From Deltaproteobacteria bacterium (lineage in GTDB: Bacteria > Desulfobacterota > Syntrophia > Syntrophales > UBA6807), in the NCBI GenBank assembly GCA_016935565.1, contig JAFGQS010000105.1, positions 1 to 44,930 of the forward strand: a stretch of 44,930 bases of DNA, read 5' to 3'. Both the position numbers and the translations under genes were made by a program. The number at the start of each line of letters is the position of its first letter. The stretch's first letter is position 1. This document shows positions 26,245 through 34,390 of the stretch, in pieces. The notes beneath the pieces were generated by a model that searched no databases, had not been told where the DNA came from, and saw only the letters and a program-made list of their open reading frames with translations.

Positions 26245-28494
26245 TCATTCCTGAACAGGCGGCAGAATGCCCGACCTGCTGCCTGATACGGCTTCCGCCT
26301 GAATGGCAAAATCATCGAAGTAAACCGATGTAGATGTATTACCGAACGTATGAAGAGCAATCTCAGGCTGATCGAAGGTGCCGCTCTCCGGAGTTGTTAG
26401 TGCACCGGTTCGTACGATTGCATCGGGCTCAACGGTAGAAATCTCAGCAGAAATACCTGTATTGAAACCAGTCCATTGCACAAGCGTCATATAGTCATTA
26501 TCCGCAGACAATTCACTAATATTATCCACGGGCCAGTGAACAGCCTGTCCGCTATCCGTAATACGGGGATTGCTTCCCCGTGTATTATCCAGCTGATTAT
26601 CATTAAACGGTCCGCCTACGGGATGTTCGTCGACATCACCATAATAGACCCGTATGAAATTTGTCTTTGTCCATGGATCTGATGGTGCCACCGCTACTCT
26701 GGCACGGGTAATACCATAAATTTTTAGTTCATCATTAAGAAGGATTGACATTCCGTCTTCAAGTTCCACATTTGACAGTGTCAGGGTTCCGGCCGCGCTA
26801 TTAACAGCCCAGTTATCAGCCGTAAGAATAGGGGTTCCATTGACCCGCGCGGTTCCAACTTGTGTCGCCCCACGCATAATGGTGATCATATCACCGTAGA
26901 GAAAGGTCGAGGGCCCTCCTCCTTTAAATTCCAGCGGATAAGCCTCGGTAAGGCGAACCTGGAGATTCGACCATTCCGTTAGACGAAGCTTTTCCGACTC
27001 ACCGGGATCCGGAGCAAAAACGATATAATCGTTCGCCGTCAGTATCTTATACGCCAGCCACGCGTAAACGCCATCTTTTTTCTGCCAGAGAACAATGGCG
27101 GGTTTTGAATAACGGAAGCGCGGGTTAGGAAAGGCCTTAGGATCAGTTTCCAAATTTCCATCAAATAAAGCTGAAATAGGAACAATATTATTTTCGATTC
27201 CATCTACATCTATGCCGTTAAAGACATTAAGCCATGTATCGTCATTATATGAATACCGCTGTTTTGCCCGTATATACGAAATGCCGTAATTTTCACTTCC
27301 CGTCTCTCTGAAGCTCATACCCGCCATATAATACGGTTGATTGTCGACCCTGATCTTAACCTGCAGATCGTAACCAAGGAGACAGCCGGACCCCTCCCAG
27401 ATATCGTTCAGGTTTGCAATCGTGTTGTCCCAATCGAAATAAATCCGGCTCCACACACCGCCTGAAGGCCCAACAGGTTCGGTGGAAGTCACATGGAGTG
27501 CCCCACCTGAAATCTCATGACTACCGACCTCTCCGGATGCGCCTGAAAATGAACCCGGCAATTCACTCCCCTCAAAGCGTTCGAGAACTTCTACTTTCTC
27601 CGTCGGCATCGTTTCGGGAATCGGGATATGATAGGTAACCTCTCGTTTTGTCTCCAGGAGGCTGTCCGGTTCCACAATACCGGTCGATGTCATTTTAATG
27701 AATTTGTCCAATACGATATCGGTACTTGCACCGATATCAATACTGAAAATACCTCCCGGATTGTTCGCCGAAGCAATGCCTTCAAGAAGAGACCCGTTCC
27801 TTCTTTTATATGTCCAGTAGCTCCATTTTGTGTGAGACTCATAGATCCTGAAACTGCCATTGAGTGCAGGAAAAGCATTTGCGGAACCTGTTGAGGTCTC
27901 AAGATTGATAGTGTTTGAATCATTACTCACTGTTTGTGGTCCGTCAGGATGACTTACGGACAAAACCGTCGTCCCACTATCAATAGACGGCCAATTACCG
28001 CTCGCATTCGTAAAGGCAACCTCGTCATTACTTCTTGCAGCGTTACTGTACTGATAAACCACATTTTCAATCTTCAACCATCCCGTGGTCAGTATCATAC
28101 CCGATGGAAAACCGCCGGATACCTTGGTGTTCAGGATTGGTGTCGCTCCACCGGGATTTGCTGTGGTTTTATAATAATAAGGATAAATACCGATGTGAAA
28201 TTTTCCGTCATCACCTGAGAGAGTATAATCCTTGTTGTGTATGGACTCCAGCTTAGCATCCTTTGCACTTTCACTTATGTTTCCAATTTCCCCCATGGCG
28301 TATCGATAACCCGACTCGGCAAGGTAATAAGCCTTCATGGTATTGTTTCCCATAATCTGACTCATTAAGGTCGTTGAAAAGAATGAAAACATGGCAGCAC
28401 CGAGAACTGATAAAACGATCATGGTTATGATCAACCCGAGCAGAACGGTACCGTTCTGTCCTGCATTACTTTTATAATAATCGCTTCCGATCAT
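26245..28494 (-). CDS. MshP/MshQ-like pilus protein with large extracellular domain
   Basis: 749 residues. The N-terminus has a PilX/MshP-like prepilin segment (about 15-45: GTVLLGLIITMIVLSVLGAAM) followed by KAYYLAESGYRYAMGEIG, a typical minor-pilin pattern. The remaining 650 or so residues are a beta-rich extracellular region ending in STSVYFDDFAIQAEA, as in LamG/concanavalin-like domains of MshQ-type adhesins. In Vibrio, MshP and MshQ are separate genes at this place, so this may be a fusion of the two. It is the last gene of the pilus operon. The likely role is pilus-tip adhesion, inferred from context. Confidence 0.75.
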   Translation of the reverse strand: MIGSDYYKSNAGQNGTVLLGLIITMIVLSVLGAAMFSFFSTTLMSQIMGNNTMKAYYLAESGYRYAMGEIGNISESAKDAKLESIHNKDYTLSGDDGKFHIGIYPYYYKTTANPGGATPILNTKVSGGFPSGMILTTGWLKIENVVYQYSNAARSNDEVAFTNASGNWPSIDSGTTVLSVSHPDGPQTVSNDSNTINLETSTGSANAFPALNGSFRIYESHTKWSYWTYKRRNGSLLEGIASANNPGGIFSIDIGASTDIVLDKFIKMTSTGIVEPDSLLETKREVTYHIPIPETMPTEKVEVLERFEGSELPGSFSGASGEVGSHEISGGALHVTSTEPVGPSGGVWSRIYFDWDNTIANLNDIWEGSGCLLGYDLQVKIRVDNQPYYMAGMSFRETGSENYGISYIRAKQRYSYNDDTWLNVFNGIDVDGIENNIVPISALFDGNLETDPKAFPNPRFRYSKPAIVLWQKKDGVYAWLAYKILTANDYIVFAPDPGESEKLRLTEWSNLQVRLTEAYPLEFKGGGPSTFLYGDMITIMRGATQVGTARVNGTPILTADNWAVNSAAGTLTLSNVELEDGMSILLNDELKIYGITRARVAVAPSDPWTKTNFIRVYYGDVDEHPVGGPFNDNQLDNTRGSNPRITDSGQAVHWPVDNISELSADNDYMTLVQWTGFNTGISAEISTVEPDAIVRTGALTTPESGTFDQPEIALHTFGNTSTSVYFDDFAIQAEAVSGSRSGILPPVQE

Positions 28495-28506
28495 TACTGA
28501 GATCCT

Positions 28507-29016
28507 TTAGTCTTTATTGTTCCTCGGAGTTATCCGTGTCGCAAACGTAACACTCAGGCCACCTTCAGAGCGTTCAATGTGCAGCTCGATTCGTATTGTC
28601 GACAGGTCGCGAATATCATCCGTCCCGATGACCCATGGCTCCTGCCCTTTATAATAGGTTAGTTGAAATAGTCCTACACGATCTACAAGCATGTCGCCAC
28701 CGGATGGGTTTTCACCTGAGACAATGTTGATAGTGTCATCGGGATCACTGAAATATAATGTGGTTGTCGTATCGTCCAGTTTCCGATACGTAACTCGTGA
28801 CTGTTCCGCCGATGTCACATCGGCAAGTTCCATCAGTTCCCTGTTTATACGGGTAAGGGCCATCTGTGCTTTCTGGGTGATTGAAACATTATCGGTAGCG
28901 AAGAGATACCCCTTAACTCCCGTCACAATTGCCATACCTGAAACGGTTGCTACAACGGCTACAATAAGAAGAACAGCAATAATCTCAATAAGGGTAAAAC
29001 CTTTCTGTTTTGCCAT
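28507..29016 (-). CDS. type IV prepilin-like protein (MshO-like position)
   Basis: 169-residue minor pilin. The prepilin peptidase site KG-FTLIEI follows a five-residue basic leader (MAKQKG). The hydrophobic helix IAVLLIVAVVATVSGMAIV is followed by a GspJ/MshO-type head with AQMALTRINRELMELAD. It lies 12 bp before the MshP/Q-like gene. The role is assembly or initiation of the MSHA-type pilus. Confidence 0.85.
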   Translation of the reverse strand: MAKQKGFTLIEIIAVLLIVAVVATVSGMAIVTGVKGYLFATDNVSITQKAQMALTRINRELMELADVTSAEQSRVTYRKLDDTTTTLYFSDPDDTINIVSGENPSGGDMLVDRVGLFQLTYYKGQEPWVIGTDDIRDLSTIRIELHIERSEGGLSVTFATRITPRNNKD

Positions 29017-29042
29017 GTTTTTTTCCTGTTCCGAACAACGAC

Positions 29043-29498
29043 CTATTTGGTAAATAGTGATGTCAATCTCTCATCGCTTGATGATACGGTCACCTTGAGA
29101 ATTGCATAACCACCGGACCCTCCATCATGAAATTCCTCGTAGTCTCCGTCTCCGTCACCATCGTTGAATATGATGTAATCGTTATATTCAACCGTGTATG
29201 AACCGTAATCACCTCCCACCACTTCAGTCCCCGCATTACCGATACGGCCTTTCAGCGTACCTAAGGGAGTTGGATTTCCATACCGCAGGACGTCGTAATC
29301 TGCGGTTATCCTCTCCATAACCTCTTTGACGACAAATTGATCCTGAACCCTGAGGAGCGGTTCCACACTGCCCGTCAGGTTCGTTCCCATAATCTGGAGA
29401 AACATTGAACCGAGAATAGCCGCTACGATAATCGTAACGATCATTTCTATCAATGTAAAACCCGCCTGACGACAGACCACCGTTTGATGTGCTTTCAT
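29043..29498 (-). CDS. type IV prepilin-like protein (MshD-like position)
   Basis: 151-residue minor pilin with leader MKAHQTVVCRQAG and cleavage before FTLIEMIVTII; Ala rather than Lys/Arg precedes the Gly. The head is short and acidic, with YNDYIIFNDGDGDGDYEEF, which may bind calcium. The gene overlaps the previous pilin gene by 4 bp, so translation is coupled. Confidence 0.85.
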   Translation of the reverse strand: MKAHQTVVCRQAGFTLIEMIVTIIVAAILGSMFLQIMGTNLTGSVEPLLRVQDQFVVKEVMERITADYDVLRYGNPTPLGTLKGRIGNAGTEVVGGDYGSYTVEYNDYIIFNDGDGDGDYEEFHDGGSGGYAILKVTVSSSDERLTSLFTK

Positions 29499-30010
29499 GG
29501 TATAAAACCCGTATTATTTCTTATGCGAATGTCTACAGTGTTTCCGCTTTGTAAAAGTGAAATAGTCCTCCATCCACCGACTTCATTCTGTAATGTTTGG
29601 GCTTTTGCATCAACATAAGGTTTTCCCCACGTGTCAAAAGAAACCGTCATATCCTCATTGATCTTTATCCCGTCAGAAAAGTACACGGGACCGGAATTAT
29701 TCGGATCGTTCCCCGGCAAACCCATATTCGTCTTTGTATCACTGGCTGGATCATACTTGAATAGCTGGTAATAGCTTGTTTTCACCCCGACAAAGAGATC
29801 GATCCCCCAGATTAAATTGGTATTCATGGCTCGCACCTGGGCATACCGGAGACGGCTTTTTGTCACTTCCATTTCTGATGTCAGCTCATACTCCGAGGGT
29901 GAATAGACACTGGACATAACAATCGCGGCTCCGACAACACAAATCAGCAGCAGAACCACAATAATTTCAATTAAAGTAAAGCCACGCTTATTCGTCCGGA
30001 AATCCGCCAT
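29495..30010 (-). CDS. type IV prepilin-like protein (GspH/MshC-like)
   Basis: 171-residue minor pilin. Leader MADFRTNKRG, cleavage before FTLIEI, and hydrophobic helix VVLLLICVVGAAIVMSS. The head has the GspH/FimT pattern (SRLRYAQVRAMNTNLIWGIDL) and ends with a beta segment. It sits where MshC is found in Vibrio and overlaps the next gene by 4 bp. Confidence 0.85.
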   Translation of the reverse strand: MADFRTNKRGFTLIEIIVVLLLICVVGAAIVMSSVYSPSEYELTSEMEVTKSRLRYAQVRAMNTNLIWGIDLFVGVKTSYYQLFKYDPASDTKTNMGLPGNDPNNSGPVYFSDGIKINEDMTVSFDTWGKPYVDAKAQTLQNEVGGWRTISLLQSGNTVDIRIRNNTGFIP

Positions 30011-30189
30011 GTCTTCAATCTTTCTCTTTTACTTGTCTTCTATACTGTATTGTGAATATCTTCGATCAGTACGAAATTGTTTGCCATGACAATCAGACCA
30101 TATCTGAATGAGCCATATCAAAACAGGTTCGGTAATTCTGATATTTTTTCATTGAAATATCAAGGAAAATACTCATGAGGAACAGAACA

Positions 30190-30483
30190 TTAGGAAAAAT
30201 CGGCAAGGCTCTCCAATATTGGAAATTATAGATTGTCAAAAATCCGAGAAATGTTATCGCTCACCTTGCATTACTGGATTCATACTGCACAATTGATAAA
30301 ATGGATCGCTATGATGGAATGATTAGATGTCTCGATCTTATGAGGGAAAATCAAAGATTAACTGATTTAATTCAGAATAATATAAAGAATATTGATGCAT
30401 TAGTTTATATGCCGAACACAAAACATCTACATTCAGTTTTGAAGGGCAATGACGGTCACACTGCGAATGGTACTAATATGTAA
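30190..30483 (+). pseudogene. possible remnant of a TPR protein gene
   Basis: In one plus-strand frame the sequence reads KIGKALQYWKL, a TAG stop, then IVKNPRNVIAHLALLDSYCTI and further helical sequence to a stop at 30483. The pattern (ALxYWKxAL-x-NPRNVxAHLALxDSY) is that of a tetratricopeptide repeat. The open part from ATG 30301 has no ribosome site and runs head-on into the end of a pilin gene. It seems to be a decayed, oppositely oriented gene within the pilin operon. The identity rests on one repeat only. Confidence 0.35.
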
Positions 30484-30847
30484 ATTGTATAATGACCCAC
30501 CTGCCCGGTGTATCCCCTGTCGGTGGCGTTCTTGAAACAACGGCCTTTCTTTTAAAGCTGTAAGAACTGATCAGCGTATTGTCGTTACTTACTATAAAAC
30601 CCTGTAAATTTGATTTGATATCATTAACGGTATAATTAACTTTATCAGATTTCCATCTTCCCCAGGCCAGGTTCTCTCTCGCATTCAATTCGACAACAGC
30701 TGTTTTCAGCGAACTTTCAGCCGCATCTTCCGGCATATGAAAAAATTTGGGGATTGCTACAGCTATGAGGATACCAAGAATAATAAAAACTACAACGATT
30801 TCAAGGAGGGTAAAGCCTTTTTGATCGCTTAGAATACCATCAACCAC
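30473..30847 (-). CDS. type IV pilin-like protein (MshA/MshB type)
   Basis: 124-residue pilin. The leader ends QKG, followed by FTLLEIVVVF with Glu5. The helix goes on as IPKFFHMPEDAAESSLKTAVVELNAREN. This closely matches the first pilin gene of the operon (30976-31425: VPKYFELQDDAAKAALKRAVAELTARDN), so the two are paralogues. The head ends with a short hydrophobic strand (RWVIIQFTY). Its start is about 130 bp after the stop of the first pilin gene. Confidence 0.88.
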   Translation of the reverse strand: MVDGILSDQKGFTLLEIVVVFIILGILIAVAIPKFFHMPEDAAESSLKTAVVELNARENLAWGRWKSDKVNYTVNDIKSNLQGFIVSNDNTLISSYSFKRKAVVSRTPPTGDTPGRWVIIQFTY

Positions 30848-30975
30848 CTTCCCATCTCCATATGTTCATATAAGTTTTCATGGTACACGTCAACGAATTG
30901 AAGCACATATATGATTCGCAATTAAATCTCATTTGATGGGTTCACCTATCCATGAGGGCGCCCCTCTGTGAATAC

Positions 30976-31425
30976 TTACGGCAATGCGGCTCCAGCCTTG
31001 GTAAAGAACGTCATACTTGAACTGTCCCAGATACCCGGTGAATTTTCTGTTGCCGCCGTTCTGTTTACAAGCGCGTATATCGTAAAATTAGTTGAGGTGA
31101 GCTTATTGCCGGTTGCGGCCATACCATCCACCGTAAAATCACCAAATGACCCATCAGCGCTTATAATTTTAGTCATGTCATTCAGATCGGCAACAGAGTC
31201 GTAATTTGGATCTGTTGTCCCTGACTTATATTTTGCCCAGGCCAGATTATCCCTTGCAGTCAACTCGGCAACCGCACGTTTCAGTGCTGCCTTTGCGGCA
31301 TCATCTTGTAATTCAAAGTATTTCGGTACAGCGACCGCCGCTAGAATACCAAGAATAATTAAAACTGCGATAATTTCGATCAGCGTGAAACCCTTTTGAT
31401 TTCCTAACGGATTCTTTTTTTTCAT
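30976..31425 (-). CDS. major type IV pilin-like protein (MshA/MshB type)
   Basis: 149-residue pilin and first gene behind a sigma-54 promoter. Leader MKKKNPLGNQKG is cleaved before FTLIEIIAVLIILGILAAVA, with the conserved Glu5. The head contains TxTDPN-type loops and no cysteine pair. A strong ribosome site (GGGAGGAAGATA) precedes the ATG. Strong promoter and ribosome site, and position, point to the main structural subunit, with the next pilin as a minor or alternative subunit. Confidence 0.9.
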   Translation of the reverse strand: MKKKNPLGNQKGFTLIEIIAVLIILGILAAVAVPKYFELQDDAAKAALKRAVAELTARDNLAWAKYKSGTTDPNYDSVADLNDMTKIISADGSFGDFTVDGMAATGNKLTSTNFTIYALVNRTAATENSPGIWDSSSMTFFTKAGAALP

Positions 31426-31500
31426 TATCTTCCTCCCTGGTAAATCCGCACGCAGACATTACTGCACTTGCATGATACGACTGTTTTGAAAGAATATTAC

Positions 31501-31516
31501 TGCACTAGTTATGCCA
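31501..31516 (-). promoter_or_regulatory. sigma-54 (-24/-12) promoter of the pilin operon
   Basis: Minus strand TGGCAT, five bases (AACTA), GTGCA. Both the GG at -24 and the GC at -12 are present with exact spacing. The predicted start of transcription is near 31490, giving a leader of about 65 nt before the pilin ATG at 31425. A sigma-54 activator gene ends about 195 bp upstream. Confidence 0.8.
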
Positions 31517-31612
31517 GCCTTTCTGTTTTAAAATACATTTGTAATTATACTGAAATTACAAGAACTTATATTTATAAAGGCAACAGATCGATTTTCTTGG
31601 CTTTCTTCTTTT

Positions 31613-31658
31613 CTCCATTATTTGTAGGAATATGTTTTAAATTCTACAAATAATGGAG
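31613..31658. promoter_or_regulatory. perfect 15-bp inverted repeat, likely enhancer site for a sigma-54 activator
   Basis: CTCCATTATTTGTAG (31613-31627) and its exact complement CTACAAATAATGGAG (31644-31658) flank a 16-bp spacer. The centre is about 145 bp upstream of the predicted start of transcription of the pilin operon, the normal place for an upstream activator sequence. A further half-site-like TTGTAGGAAT occurs near 31685 on the minus strand. There is no T tract, so a terminator is less likely. Confidence 0.7.
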
Positions 31659-31711
31659 TGATATGGCTATTTTATCAATTATTCCTACAATATATTGACA
31701 TGGGCCCACAA

Positions 31712-33133
31712 TCATTTTCCCTCTTTCAAAGTGCTTATATCTATTTCATACTTCTTAATCCGATGCCAGAGGCTCCTTTCCTTAATGCCCAGCTGTTCTG
31801 CTGCCCGTGCCTGAACTCCTTGGGTGCTCAACAATGCTTCAATAATCATTTTTATCTCAAGATCCCGTAATCGTTCATCAATTGATATCTTTTCATCGGT
31901 ATGGGATTCTTTTTCACTTTTCCTGTCTCTCCTATAATCGATCCGATCCATGCCTGAGTCTGTTAATATATTTGCCGGAATATCGGGGGGTTCAATGATT
32001 CCATCTTCTGCCATCAATGCTGTTCTTTCGACTGTATTTTTCAGTTCTCTTACATTTCCAGGCCATGAATAATTCATCAGAATCTGCAAGGCATCAGATG
32101 AGAGTCGAGCAGGCCTGGGGGCAAATTCCAGAAAATGGCTGATAAGTAACGGAATATCCTCTCTTCGTTCAGCCAGAGATGGCAATACGATCATAAATGC
32201 ATTAATTCGATAAAACAAATCTTCTCTGAACTTTCCTTCCTTAACCATCCCTTGAAGATCCTTGTTGGTTGCCGCAATGAAACGGACATCTACCTTGATC
32301 GGACGTGTACCGCCAACGCGTTCGAACTCTTTCTCCTGTAAAACACGGAGCAACTTTGCCTGAGTCTCAAGGGGCATGTCGCCAATCTCATCTAACAGGA
32401 TTGTTCCGTTATGCGCCAATTCGAATTTCCCGATCTTCCGTGCTGTAGCTCCCGTAAAAGCACCCTTTTCATGTCCAAAAAGCTCACTTTCCAGAAGGCC
32501 TTCAGGAATTGCAACGCAACTGAGCTTCACGAAAGGTTCGTTTTTCCGGCGACTGTGTTCATAAATACTCGTGGCAATGAGCTCTTTACCGGTGCCGCTA
32601 TCACCCATAATGAGAACTGTCGCATCTGTGGAAGCAACTTTCAAAATTTGGCTGAATAATCCTCGCATAACGTTACTCTGACCAATTATCTCCGGAAAAA
32701 GTTCCTTTGCTTCTACCTTGCCAAGCAGGTTTGTAACCTCCCGAAACACCATATTGAAATGATCAATTTCATTAACATTCAATGATTTTTTGTCAGACAA
32801 GGTACCAGAAAAAATCGGTAGCTTTTCTGCTTCTTTTATAAATGTTTTTACCGGTTTTAAGAGAAGCCACGTAATGAGGAGACCACATATAAAAGTAAAT
32901 CCGATAATGGCAACAAGCCAGAGGGTAATGTCCCATGACGGTTTGAGACCCTTCAGATAGTATTTACTGTAATGAAAGGCAACAATGCCCGACAAGATAG
33001 AGAGTCCCGTGAATATTACCGGTATGAGAACAAAGAGGCTTAAATGCCGAGACTTACTGAACGGCACGTTACTCATCATATCAGTCACCGCAGTTGCCTG
33101 ATGAGATTTTTCACTAATGTTACTACTACCCAT
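31712..33133 (-). CDS. membrane-anchored sigma-54-dependent activator
   Basis: 473 residues. Two transmembrane helices (31-53 and 69-93) enclose a short periplasmic loop. A juxtamembrane helix (about 94-140) leads to the AAA+ domain, with Walker A GDSGTGKE (177-184), canonical GAFTGA (224-229) and ILLDEIGDMP, then a Fis-type HTH (GVQARAAEQLGIKERSL). There is no receiver domain, so activity is probably set at the membrane. It lies between mshG-like and the pilin genes and 6 bp after mshG, so it is co-transcribed with the assembly genes. The sigma-54 promoter and inverted repeat just downstream make it the likely activator of pilin expression. Confidence 0.92.
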   Translation of the reverse strand: MGSSNISEKSHQATAVTDMMSNVPFSKSRHLSLFVLIPVIFTGLSILSGIVAFHYSKYYLKGLKPSWDITLWLVAIIGFTFICGLLITWLLLKPVKTFIKEAEKLPIFSGTLSDKKSLNVNEIDHFNMVFREVTNLLGKVEAKELFPEIIGQSNVMRGLFSQILKVASTDATVLIMGDSGTGKELIATSIYEHSRRKNEPFVKLSCVAIPEGLLESELFGHEKGAFTGATARKIGKFELAHNGTILLDEIGDMPLETQAKLLRVLQEKEFERVGGTRPIKVDVRFIAATNKDLQGMVKEGKFREDLFYRINAFMIVLPSLAERREDIPLLISHFLEFAPRPARLSSDALQILMNYSWPGNVRELKNTVERTALMAEDGIIEPPDIPANILTDSGMDRIDYRRDRKSEKESHTDEKISIDERLRDLEIKMIIEALLSTQGVQARAAEQLGIKERSLWHRIKKYEIDISTLKEGK

Positions 33134-33139
33134 TTGTTT

Positions 33140-34375
33140 CTAAAATCCTTTCCTGACGATCTTCGTTAAATCCCACATGGGAAGGAATATTGACAATGCA
33201 AAAAAACCTACAACTGCAGCCAGTCCGATAATTAATATCGGACCAATGGTTGCAGACAATCGTTTAACGGCATATTCAACCTCATCATCATAATGAATCG
33301 ATATTTCACGGAGCATCTCTTCAAGCCTTCCTGATTCTTCACCAATAGCAATCATATCCACCACCATGGGAGGAAAATACCGCGCCGATTTGAGAGGGCC
33401 TGAGATACCCCGACCTTCCTCAATAAGATCTCTCACCCTGACAAACTCCCTTGTTATTGCCTGATTGCCGATTGTACCACCCAGTATAGCGATGGAATCT
33501 AAAACATGAACGCCGCTTGATTGTAATATACTAAATACACTGGCGAAACGCGACATAATCGCCTTTTGAAATAAAGGTCCCATGATGGGAACATTGAGAA
33601 TCAATGAATCCCATAGATATCTGCCGAGTTCAGTTTTTTTATAATAGAGTCTCAGCGCAATAAATGCGATGACAATGATGGCAATTATCCATTGCCAGTA
33701 ATTCTGTAACAGATGATACAGGAGCAAGCTCACACGGGTGGGAAGAGGAAGCTCAAGGCCGGAACGAGAAAATATACTGACAAATTTTGGTATAACAAAA
33801 GTAAGGAGAACAAAAAACGCTATCATAAGGGCGACCAGAACTATGATGGGATACTGGAGAGCAGCTTTTATATCGGATTTAACCTTGTGTTCATGTTCCA
33901 GGATATAGACCAGTCTCCCAAGTACATCGGGAAGTGTGCCGCTCTGCTCACCCGCTCTGATCATATTTGTATATAAAGGAGAAAATATTCTCGGATGTTT
34001 TGTAAATGCATCATAGAGAGTCAGACCTTCCCGTATATTCAATTTCATAGAGACAATGGCATTTTTCAGCTTCTTGTTTTCCGTCTGATTTTCAAGTGTT
34101 CCCAGTAACTGGAGTATCGGAATACCTGCAATAAGCATTGTTCTGAACTGTTTCGTAAAAATAATTAACTGTTCTATCTTTACCGGCGTCAACATGGTTT
34201 CGATATTTCTTAACCATCCTGTAAATAATTCGGTACCTTCCTCTGCAACTTTCGATGGAATATATCCCTGGCCAACCAATATGTTTTCGACCATTTCAAT
34301 TGAATCGGCCCTGATTTCTCCGGACACACTTGCACCACTTGAGTCAATCGCCCTATAAATGAAGTTCTTCACCAT
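33140..34375 (-). CDS. mshG: MSHA-type pilus inner-membrane platform protein (PilC/GspF family)
   Basis: 411-residue polytopic protein with two repeated T2SSF domains (about 65-190 and 265-390). The FTKQFRTMLIAGIPILQLL and SRFASVFSILQSSGVHVLDSI segments are the family hallmarks. Membrane helices lie near 165-190, 215-240 and 375-400. It forms the cytoplasmic-membrane platform on which pilins are assembled by the ATPase MshE. It lies 15 bp after the ATPase gene. Confidence 0.92.
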   Translation of the reverse strand: MVKNFIYRAIDSSGASVSGEIRADSIEMVENILVGQGYIPSKVAEEGTELFTGWLRNIETMLTPVKIEQLIIFTKQFRTMLIAGIPILQLLGTLENQTENKKLKNAIVSMKLNIREGLTLYDAFTKHPRIFSPLYTNMIRAGEQSGTLPDVLGRLVYILEHEHKVKSDIKAALQYPIIVLVALMIAFFVLLTFVIPKFVSIFSRSGLELPLPTRVSLLLYHLLQNYWQWIIAIIVIAFIALRLYYKKTELGRYLWDSLILNVPIMGPLFQKAIMSRFASVFSILQSSGVHVLDSIAILGGTIGNQAITREFVRVRDLIEEGRGISGPLKSARYFPPMVVDMIAIGEESGRLEEMLREISIHYDDEVEYAVKRLSATIGPILIIGLAAVVGFFALSIFLPMWDLTKIVRKGF

Positions 34376-34390
34376 TTCTATTATCCTCGA

